Shown: positions 1 through 5,729 of the stretch, one piece after another
Layout: the number at the start of each line of letters is the position of its first letter
Position numbering within the stretch: position 1 is the first letter of the stretch
Source of the DNA: Candidatus Zixiibacteriota bacterium
GTDB lineage: Bacteria > Zixibacteria > MSB-5A5 > SM1-73
Direction of reading: 5' to 3'
Length of the DNA stretch: 5,729 nucleotides
Assembly (NCBI GenBank): GCA_023129805.1
Contig: JAGMBK010000107.1
Location: 1 to 5,729 of the forward strand
The notes under the pieces: model-generated
Seen by the model: only the letters and a program-made list of their open reading frames with translations
Told to the model about the DNA's origin: nothing
Database searches by the model: none
Translations under genes and position numbers: made by a program

Positions 1-3
1 ATG

Positions 4-19
4 CGTATGCACTCATACG
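4..19. repeat. Small hairpin at left edge of window
   Basis: CGTATG (4-9) and CATACG (14-19) form a perfect 6-bp stem with a CACT loop. No T-run follows directly, so it is not a convincing terminator. It lies about 30 bases before the AGGAG ribosome site of the next gene. The first 60 bases could hold the end of an upstream gene (for this neighbourhood a large subunit, leuC/hacA, would be expected), but the three short C-terminal readings that end here are not recognisable. Confidence 0.3.
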
Positions 20-60
20 AGTAGGAGATTGTTTATTTTAGATCAATAAAAGGAGTTTAT

Positions 61-561
61 ATGATGTTGAATGGAAAAGCCTGGAAATTTGGAGATGACA
101 TCTCCACCGACCTCATTGCTCCGGGAAGGCTGTTTCATCTGAGGTCAAATCTCCCGGAGCTGGCAAAGCACGTTTTGGAGGATGCAGATCCTGAATTTGT
201 TCAGAAGATGCAAAGGGGGGATTTTGTGGTAGGAAGGAACAATTTCGGATGTGGATCATCCAGAGAACATGCCCCTACCATCATAAAATTAGCGGGAGTT
301 TCGGCAGTGTTAGCCAAATCCTTCGCCCGGATATTCTATCGCAACGCCATCAACGTGGGGCTCCCCGTATTGATCTGCGACACGGACAAAATAAGTCAGA
401 GAGATGAGCTGGAGGTGGATTTAGAAAAGGGAACAGTGGTTAACAAGACCCAAGGTGAGACTTTGAATTTTGCCCCATTGCCTGATGTGATGCTAAAGAT
501 ATTAAATGATGGTGGTCTTCTGGCACACATTGAAAAACATGGGGATTTCAAGATAGATTGA
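61..561 (+). CDS. leuD: 3-isopropylmalate dehydratase / homoaconitase-type small subunit
   Basis: Small (swivel-domain) subunit of a two-subunit hydro-lyase of the aconitase superfamily. With a [4Fe-4S] large subunit it moves the hydroxyl of 2- to 3-isopropylmalate (leucine synthesis) or of homologous tricarboxylates. At 166 residues it fits the short archaeal/thermophile-type LeuD/HacB group rather than the roughly 200-residue E. coli type. Visible motifs: the FGDDISTDLIAPGR start region (residues 10-23), the NFGCGSSREHA signature (61-71), where S66 and R68 match the catalytic Ser and substrate-binding Arg of aconitase, and KSFARIFYRNAINVGLP (86-102). The substrate loop reads FHLRSN (25-30); an Arg here recalls the YLRT loop of methanogen homoaconitase rather than the YLVY type of isopropylmalate isomerase. 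Start: AGGAG at 51-55 lies 5 nt before ATG 61 and 8 nt before the adjacent ATG 64, so either may be used. The iron-sulfur large subunit is not in the window. Family is certain; substrate is not. Confidence 0.9.
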   Translation: MMLNGKAWKFGDDISTDLIAPGRLFHLRSNLPELAKHVLEDADPEFVQKMQRGDFVVGRNNFGCGSSREHAPTIIKLAGVSAVLAKSFARIFYRNAINVGLPVLICDTDKISQRDELEVDLEKGTVVNKTQGETLNFAPLPDVMLKILNDGGLLAHIEKHGDFKID

Positions 562-585
562 CCTGCGGTAAAAGTAGCAAAAGGT

Positions 586-606
586 TGTCATGTTCACTGT
601 CATGTT
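586..606 (+). repeat. Two 9-bp direct repeats TGTCATGTT, 12 bp apart
   Basis: TGTCATGTT occurs at 586-594 and again at 598-606. The second copy is also the outer end of the 598-703 inverted repeat. It may be a trace of slippage or partial duplication at the end of that element. No function is evident. Confidence 0.5.
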
Positions 607-703
607 GAGCGAAGCGAAACATCTCTTTTTCTATGTTTACTTAACTGCGAGCCTTCTGGTCTCGCTTATGGGATCCAGATTCTTCGCTACGCTCAGAATG
701 ACA
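598..703. repeat. 106-bp inverted repeat of two hairpin units with conserved GAGCGwAGCGA loop
   Basis: The left arm (598-624) and the reverse complement of the right arm (677-703) agree at 22 of 27 positions. Both begin TGTC and end CT. Inside each arm is a smaller hairpin: left ATGTT (602-606) / AACAT (618-622) around GAGCGAAGCGA; right, on the minus strand, ATTCT / AGAAT (699-695 and 683-679) around GAGCGTAGCGA. Four of the five differences between arms are compensatory (two base pairs change on both sides) and the fifth is in the loop. The spacer 625-676 has no gene. The pair could act as a mobile interspersed repeat or as a stem in the transcript between leuD and icd. No T-run follows, so it is not a classical terminator. 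Similar sequences occur in other bacterial spacers as far as I recall; this was not checked. Confidence 0.75.
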
Positions 704-736
704 TAGAAGAATCATCATTGTGTTTGTATTAGTTGG

Positions 737-757
737 AAATCTAAGATGCTTAGATTT
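737..757. promoter_or_regulatory. Perfect 9-bp hairpin/dyad just upstream of icd ribosome site
   Basis: AAATCTAAG (737-745) and CTTAGATTT (749-757) pair without mismatch around a 3-base ATG loop, ending 13 nt before the AGGAGG of icd. As DNA it is a dyad that could be an operator; as RNA it is a stem just before the ribosome site. No T-run follows, which argues against a terminator. A weak promoter can be drawn with TTGTGT (718-723), an 18-bp spacer and TAAGAT (742-747), which would put the -10 box inside the dyad. The -35 matches only 3 of 6, so the promoter is tentative while the palindrome itself is certain. Confidence 0.5.
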
Positions 758-780
758 AACAAACAACAGCAGGAGGAAAA

Positions 781-2028
781 ATGGTGAAGTTCGATAAGCT
801 TACCGTTCCCACCGAGGGGAAAAAGATCGAGATTGCGGCCGATAGATTAAGTATCCCGGATAATCCCATAATTCCAGTTATCGAGGGTGATGGTATCGGA
901 CGGGACATCATGAAAGCCGCTCGCAGAGTGCTGGATAAGGCGGTGGAGAAGACCTACAATGGTGAAAAGAAGATAGTCTGGTTTGACATCTATGCCGGAG
1001 AGGCGGCTCAAGCAAAATATGGAGAAGTGCTTCCTAAAGATACCTTTGAAGCAATAAAACACTTCATTGTGGCTTTGAAGGGGCCATTAACCACGCCGGT
1101 GGGAGGGGGGTACCGGAGTTTGAACGTCACCCTGCGGCAAGTTTTAAATCTTTATGCCTGCGTTCGTCCGGTGCGATACTTTGAAGGTGTTCCCTCTCCG
1201 GTCAAGCACCCGGAAAGGATGAACGTGGTCATTTACAGGGAAAACACCGAGGACGTCTACGCCGGAATCGAATGGGCCGAAGGGACGCCAGAGGTCAAAA
1301 AGCTAATCGACTGGTTGAACCAGACATATAAGTTGAACATCAGATCCGACTCCGGAGTCGGAATAAAACCCATAAGCATCACCGGAACCGAGAGATTGGT
1401 CCGAAAAGCGATAAAGTATGCTTTAGAATCTAATCGCAAGTCAGTCACCTTAGTGCATAAGGGCAACATCATGAAATATACCGAGGGGGCTTTCAGAGAT
1501 TGGGGATATAAGCTGGCCACCAGAGAGTTCAGAGATCATGTGGTAACCGAGGACGAGCTGTGGAGTCAATACAAGGGGGAGATGCCCGAAGGTAAAATCC
1601 TGATAAAGGACCGAATCGCCGACAGCATGTTCCAGCAGATTCTCACCCGAACCGATGAATACGATGTGCTCGCCACCCCTAACCTCAATGGTGATTATCT
1701 ATCAGATGCGTGTGCGGCTCAGGTGGGTGGACTGGGCATGGCTCCGGGTGGAAATATCGGAGACTTCATCGGACTTTTCGAAGCCACCCACGGAACTGCT
1801 CCCAAGTATACAGATAAAGATATGGTCAATCCCGGCTCCTTGATCCTTTCCGGTTGCATGATGCTGGAGTATCTGGGCTGGAGGGAGGCAGCTGAGTTGA
1901 TTTATAAAGCCATGGGGAAGACCATCAAGCAAAAGAGAGTCACCTACGACCTCCACAGATTGATGGATGGCGCTACTAAGCTAAAAACATCCGAATATGC
2001 CTCTGCCATAATCGAGAACATGGGCTAA
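781..2028 (+). CDS. icd: Isocitrate dehydrogenase, NADP-dependent
   Basis: Cytosolic homodimeric TCA enzyme that oxidatively decarboxylates isocitrate to 2-oxoglutarate with Mg2+/Mn2+. The 415 residues match the 416 of E. coli Icd and can be aligned from memory along the whole length. Isocitrate-binding residues are intact: S113, N115, R119, R129, R153, Y160 and, from the partner subunit, K227 (LVHKGNIMK). Metal ligands are D281 (IAD), D305 and D309 ([10 protein letters not shown]). K342-Y343 (HGTAPKY) and Y389/R393 ([12 protein letters not shown]) match the K344, Y345, Y391 and R395 that select NADP in E. coli, so NADP rather than NAD is predicted. S113 is the site that the AceK kinase phosphorylates in enterobacteria; no AceK gene is visible here. 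The start is fixed by AGGAGG at 771-776, four bases before the ATG. It follows the LeuD-type gene after 219 bp and ends in a strong terminator. Confidence 0.97.
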   Translation: MVKFDKLTVPTEGKKIEIAADRLSIPDNPIIPVIEGDGIGRDIMKAARRVLDKAVEKTYNGEKKIVWFDIYAGEAAQAKYGEVLPKDTFEAIKHFIVALKGPLTTPVGGGYRSLNVTLRQVLNLYACVRPVRYFEGVPSPVKHPERMNVVIYRENTEDVYAGIEWAEGTPEVKKLIDWLNQTYKLNIRSDSGVGIKPISITGTERLVRKAIKYALESNRKSVTLVHKGNIMKYTEGAFRDWGYKLATREFRDHVVTEDELWSQYKGEMPEGKILIKDRIADSMFQQILTRTDEYDVLATPNLNGDYLSDACAAQVGGLGMAPGGNIGDFIGLFEATHGTAPKYTDKDMVNPGSLILSGCMMLEYLGWREAAELIYKAMGKTIKQKRVTYDLHRLMDGATKLKTSEYASAIIENMG

Positions 2029-2054
2029 TCCGATTCCCGTATGTAAGAGATAAG

Positions 2055-2094
2055 AAATCCAGAACCTAACTTAAGTTAGGTTCTGGATTTTTTT
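2055..2094 (+). terminator. Rho-independent terminator of icd
   Basis: Bases 2055-2072 and 2073-2090 are perfect reverse complements (18-bp arms; right arm starts AAGTTAGG and ends CTGGATTT). A run of seven T (2088-2094) follows. It begins 26 bases after the icd stop. The palindrome has no built-in spacer, so in RNA the central bases must open to form a loop. It should end icd transcripts on the plus strand; the opposite side has only a weak T-run. Confidence 0.9.
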
Positions 2095-2107
2095 GCAGTG
2101 CGGCAAA

Positions 2108-2131
2108 TGTAGCGGAAACCTTTAGGTTTCC
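2108..2131 (+). repeat. REP-like unit 1: GTAG-tagged hairpin
   Basis: The tag TGTAGC (2108-2113) is followed by stem GGAAACC (2114-2120), loop TTTA (2121-2124) and stem GGTTTCC (2125-2131). The layout is the same as the two units at 2156-2211: a 6-nt tag, 7-bp stem and TTYA loop, 24 nt in total. Only the stem sequence differs, and it differs in a paired way. Confidence 0.65.
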
Positions 2132-2155
2132 ACAATTGCGAACAAAAGAGACCTG

Positions 2156-2211
2156 CGCAGGCTAAAGCCTGCGGCTACCGAGAAAATGGTAGCCGCACCC
2201 TTCAGGGTGCG
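2156..2211. repeat. BIME-like inverted pair of GTAG-tagged hairpins (units 2 and 3)
   Basis: Unit 2 is on the minus strand (2179-2156): tag GGTAGC, stem CGCAGGC, loop TTTA, stem GCCTGCG. Unit 3 is on the plus strand (2188-2211): tag GGTAGC, stem CGCACCC, loop TTCA, stem GGGTGCG. The tags face each other across 8 bases (2180-2187). The tags and inner stem bases can also pair with one another (2171-2179 with 2188-2196, 9 bp), so the small hairpins compete with one larger stem. A GTAG tag 5' of a hairpin, often in inverted pairs, is the architecture of REP/BIME elements mobilised by RAYT (TnpA-REP) transposases. No such transposase is in the window, so the assignment rests on structure only. Confidence 0.65.
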
Positions 2212-2240
2212 ATAAAAGATAAAAATTAAAAGAGAAAAGT

Positions 2241-2322
2241 TCAAAATTACAATTCAATACTAAAAATTATCTTTTGTCGCGTTTCACAATTCACCAATTT
2301 CAAATTTTGATCTGTAATTTTG
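2241..2322. repeat. AT-rich stretch with spaced inverted repeat
   Basis: CAAAATTACA (2242-2251) is the exact reverse complement of TGTAATTTTG (2313-2322), and TCAAAATT (2241-2248) also matches AATTTTGA (2303-2310). The whole stretch is strongly AT-rich and has no long open frame. Chance pairing is easy in such sequence, so a structured element is only possible. Confidence 0.35.
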
Positions 2323-2356
2323 CACTTCGTCCTGCCCTTCGGTCCTGCACTTCGTC
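2321..2356. repeat. Three-unit degenerate tandem repeat
   Basis: TGCACTTCGTCC (2321-2332), TGCCCTTCGGTCC (2333-2345) and TGCACTTCGTC (2346-2356) follow one another directly. Units one and three share 11 identical bases and the middle one is diverged by one insertion and two changes. This looks like slippage or nested insertion in non-coding DNA. Confidence 0.6.
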
Positions 2357-2381
2357 TCCCGCCAAAGGCGGGATGTCGAAG
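2350..2381. repeat. GC-rich hairpin CCCGCC-AAA-GGCGGG with outer CTTCG/CGAAG arms
   Basis: CCCGCC (2358-2363) and GGCGGG (2367-2372) form a 6-bp stem with an AAA loop, extended by T2357-A2373. After a small internal bulge, CTTCG (2350-2354) pairs with CGAAG (2377-2381). No T-run follows. It overlaps the last unit of the tandem repeat. Confidence 0.6.
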
Positions 2382-2405
2382 GAAGACCTCAGGGTCAAAG
2401 ACAGG

Positions 2406-2427
2406 ATGGTGAGCGAAGTCGAACCGT
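2406..2427 (+). repeat. Third copy of GAGCGwAG hairpin family
   Basis: ATGGT (2406-2410) and ACCGT (2423-2427) pair with one G-T wobble around GAGCGAAGTCGA. The loop equals that of the two copies in the leuD-icd spacer plus one inserted T. The stem centre is GG/CC here against GT/AC and TC/GA in the other copies, so pairing is kept while sequence changes. Confidence 0.55.
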
Positions 2428-2440
2428 GAAATGAAAAAGA

Positions 2441-3470
<1,030 letters not shown>

Positions 3471-3478
3471 ATTCATCT

Positions 3479-5729
3479 ATGATAACCGATGTCCGAGCTA
3501 ATGAAAGAGAATTCATGAGTCAGGTTATATCCTGGCTCAATGAGTTTCTACAAAAGGGCGACTATCCTTTTGAAGAAGCATCTTCTGAGCCCTCTATAAA
3601 AGTATCAAGCGGGAAGACCCGTTTTCCAGATGTTCAAATCTGGAGAAACAGGAAAGCAAAACAAGGGTTCTGCGGTTGGGAGCTTAAAACCCCTGCAACG
3701 CAGGTGGATAATCCAAAATTGCTGGATGAAGCAGCGGAAAAAGCTCAAGCCATGCATGCGGACTTTTTTGTAACCTGGAATATGAGAGATGCAGTTATCT
3801 GGCGAACCCCAGCCAAAGGGACAAAAGTTACTCAGGAATATAGGTCATATAACTATCCCTCCATCGATTCAATAGCCTCTCCAGAAGACCTATGGGTCGT
3901 ATCAAAAAAGATACACCTCAAAGAGCGTGCAAAACAGATTCTGAATGATCTGTCTGTTCTTTATCGGGATGGTCACCTTCATCTGGTGGATATTGATGCA
4001 ACTTTCTTTGTTCATCTACTAAATGAAGCGGTTATTAGCTTAGCACCTCATCTACATCGAGCTTTGAGCCAAAAAATTGGTAAAAGTTCAAAATTCAGGA
4101 ATAGGCTTTTTGGCTGGGCGGTCAAACAGGGTATTCAAAACTATGGAGATGAAGCCTTTTATGAGACCGTATCTAGGCAGGTAGTGTATAGAGTTATAGG
4201 TAAGATTCTATTATATATGGCTCTGCGAAGGTTTAGAGCAGATATTCCTAAAATGGATTTAGAAAGAATCAATCCCTCGCAAGCGGATGCCAAGCTTAAA
4301 GAATATTTTGAAAAGGCACGGCAGATTGATTATCAAGCAGTGTTTGAACAGGATTTCCTCGACCAGATTGCCATTCCTTCTTCAGGCGTAGACAGTTTGG
4401 TAAAGTTGATAACCGATTTAAATCGTTTCAATTTCTCTCAAATGCCCCAGGATGTGATAGGGCAGGTTTTTGAAAAGCTTATACCTTATGAGGAAAGACA
4501 CGCTTTAGGTCAATATTTTACACGGGAGGAGTTAGTTGACCTGATCAACGCCTTTTGTGTGAGAAGCAAGGATGATAAAATTCTGGATCCTACCTGCGGG
4601 ACAGGAACTTTTCTGAGTCGTGCTTATGATCGGAAAAAAATATCAGGGGAAAGAAACCACAAGAATCTCATTTCTCGCCTGTGGGGAATAGACATAGCTA
4701 AGTTTCCTGCGGAGTTAGCTACTATCAACCTTTATCGTCATGACCTGAGCGATTATGCTAATTTTCCGAGAATCGTCGCCACAGATTTCTTTGACGTTAA
4801 GCCCAAACAGTTTTTTGAATTCCCTCCTCCCAAACCGAGTTTTGAGCCACAGCCAATGATAAAGGAACAGCTTCCCCAATTTGATGGCGCTGTTGGAAAC
4901 TTTCCCTACATCAGACAGGAGTTAATTGAAAAGCAGTGGGCAGGTTACAAAAAGAAAATCGAAAGAGCAATTTTTGACGACTGGAAAGATGAATACCGGG
5001 AGCTTTTTGATAACGGGAATATCAGGCTTTCCGGACAGGCAGATATTTATGCTTATCTCTTCTTCCATACGGCTCGTTTTCTAAAAGATGATGGGAGAAT
5101 GGGCATAGTTACCTCCAATGCGTGGTTGGATGTCGCTTACGGCTACGAACTGCAAAAATTCTTTTTGAAGAATTTCAAGATCATCGCCATAATAGAATCT
5201 CGTTGCGAACCTTGGTTTGAAGATCCTGCAGTAAATACTATCGTTACCATCTTGGAAAGATGCAAAAACAAACAGGAAAGGGAAAATCATTTAGTCAAAT
5301 TTGTCAAACTGACGAAAAAACTCAAAGGGCTTATCCCCTGGGATATGAAACTTTATGCCGTTAATCGTTGGGGAGGGTTGGATAGACTTATTTATAAAAT
5401 CGAAAACACAGGAAGAGAAAACTTCAAGCTACAAAATGGCAAATTTATTAATTCCCTCAAAGGGGTAGCAAGTTATAAGAGTGATGATTTTCGCATACGA
5501 GTGGTCAAACAACGCAAACTGTTAAACGACTTAGAAGAGGCCGGCAAGACCGTAAAGTGGGGACCATACTTGCGAGCTCCACAGGTCTATTTTGACATTT
5601 TAGAAAAGTGTAAGAGCAAATTGGTTCCTATAAGAAAGTTGGCGAAGATACGGCGAGGGTACACCACAGGAATTAACGAATTCTTCCATCTTACAGATGA
5701 TAGGATTAAACACTGGGACATAGAAAAGG
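3479..5729 (+). CDS. Type IIG-like restriction-modification enzyme: PD-(D/E)xK nuclease fused to N6-adenine methyltransferase (3' end missing)
   Basis: Open for 750 codons to the window edge without a stop. One polypeptide likely cuts and methylates DNA. Residues about 1-120 look like a PD-(D/E)xK nuclease: FPD (D51) and WELKT (E68, K70). About 125-330 is probably a helical linker. The methyltransferase follows: motif X GQYFT (344-348), motif I (AdoMet) DPTCGTGTF (370-378), motif IV NFPY (474-477) where NPPY is usual, then TSNAW (545-549) and WFED (579-582), typical of Eco57I-type methylases. RRGYTTGINEFF (725-736) appears to open the target-recognition domain, which is cut off. Full-length relatives usually have about 900-1200 residues. 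ATG 3479 lies 8 bp after gmd with no good ribosome site, so translational coupling is likely; M13 (ATG 3515) is an alternative. The gene is more AT-rich than its neighbours in the lines I counted (about 40% against 55% GC), suggesting acquisition. MmeI-like or a defence-island methylase (e.g. DISARM/BREX) are alternatives; the nuclease motif favours type IIG. Confidence 0.88.
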   Translation, partial: MITDVRANEREFMSQVISWLNEFLQKGDYPFEEASSEPSIKVSSGKTRFPDVQIWRNRKAKQGFCGWELKTPATQVDNPKLLDEAAEKAQAMHADFFVTWNMRDAVIWRTPAKGTKVTQEYRSYNYPSIDSIASPEDLWVVSKKIHLKERAKQILNDLSVLYRDGHLHLVDIDATFFVHLLNEAVISLAPHLHRALSQKIGKSSKFRNRLFGWAVKQGIQNYGDEAFYETVSRQVVYRVIGKILLYMALRRFRADIPKMDLERINPSQADAKLKEYFEKARQIDYQAVFEQDFLDQIAIPSSGVDSLVKLITDLNRFNFSQMPQDVIGQVFEKLIPYEERHALGQYFTREELVDLINAFCVRSKDDKILDPTCGTGTFLSRAYDRKKISGERNHKNLISRLWGIDIAKFPAELATINLYRHDLSDYANFPRIVATDFFDVKPKQFFEFPPPKPSFEPQPMIKEQLPQFDGAVGNFPYIRQELIEKQWAGYKKKIERAIFDDWKDEYRELFDNGNIRLSGQADIYAYLFFHTARFLKDDGRMGIVTSNAWLDVAYGYELQKFFLKNFKIIAIIESRCEPWFEDPAVNTIVTILERCKNKQERENHLVKFVKLTKKLKGLIPWDMKLYAVNRWGGLDRLIYKIENTGRENFKLQNGKFINSLKGVASYKSDDFRIRVVKQRKLLNDLEEAGKTVKWGPYLRAPQVYFDILEKCKSKLVPIRKLAKIRRGYTTGINEFFHLTDDRIKHWDIEK

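Noticed and set aside
1..24. A short reading ATG...TAG (seven residues) at the left edge, or the C-terminus of an upstream gene
   Set aside because: None of the three forward frames that stop within the first 50 bases resembles a known C-terminus such as LeuC, and seven codons cannot be supported as a gene.
598..703. Rho-independent terminator for leuD
   Set aside because: The inverted arms are strong but far apart (52 bases) and no T-run follows the right arm.
847..1956. Minus-strand open frames of 71 to 87 codons and a 62-codon plus frame inside icd
   Set aside because: They lie within a complete, highly conserved icd, have no ribosome sites and no family features; they are shadows of its codon usage.
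2101..2215. CRISPR array
   Set aside because: The hairpin units differ in stem sequence, one is inverted and there are no regular spacers of uniform length.
5081..5290. Minus-strand open frame of 69 codons inside the R-M gene
   Set aside because: It overlaps conserved methyltransferase sequence (TSNAW, WFED) in the plus frame, so it is a shadow.
3479..5729. The R-M gene as a pseudogene
   Set aside because: The frame is open for all 750 codons and motifs from the nuclease to the target-recognition domain stay in the same frame; only the window edge truncates it.

Overview
This looks like a piece of bacterial chromosome holding four plus-strand genes: two central-metabolism genes, one nucleotide-sugar gene, and the start of a restriction-modification (R-M) gene cut by the right edge. 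Shine-Dalgarno sites (AGGAG, AGGAGG), a Rho-independent terminator and the protein families point to a bacterium. The repeat-rich spacers and moderate GC resemble uncultured lineages of the Zixibacteria/WOR-3/deltaproteobacterial sort, but that placement is a low-confidence impression from memory.

Layout: 1-60 is leader sequence, possibly including the end of an unseen upstream gene. 61-561 is a LeuD/HacB-type hydro-lyase small subunit. 562-780 is a spacer with a 106-bp inverted pair of hairpins (598-703) and a perfect 9-bp hairpin (737-757) just before the icd ribosome site. 781-2028 is an NADP-type isocitrate dehydrogenase with every catalytic and cofactor residue of the E. coli enzyme, followed by a strong terminator (2055-2094). 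2029-2468 is a 440-bp spacer without a gene, packed with hairpins. 2499-3470 is GDP-mannose 4,6-dehydratase behind a good sigma-70-like promoter (2441-2469). From 3479 to the window end runs an open frame of 750 codons: a PD-(D/E)xK nuclease domain fused to an N6-adenine methyltransferase, ending at the start of the target-recognition domain.

How the genes relate: the aconitase-superfamily small subunit and isocitrate dehydrogenase catalyse the same kind of consecutive chemistry (hydroxyl shift, then oxidative decarboxylation). Their adjacency, and an Arg in the substrate loop of the small subunit, leave open whether the hydro-lyase serves leucine synthesis, homocitrate-type chain elongation or the TCA cycle. 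gmd supplies GDP-4-keto-6-deoxymannose for surface glycans. The R-M gene starts 8 bp after gmd, has no clear ribosome site of its own and is more AT-rich, so it looks like an acquired defence gene sitting behind gmd.

The most interesting non-coding signals are two families of short hairpins whose stems co-vary between copies. One has a GTAG-tagged REP/BIME-like architecture (three units in 2108-2211). The other has a conserved GAGCGwAG(T)CGA loop (602-622, 679-699, 2406-2427).
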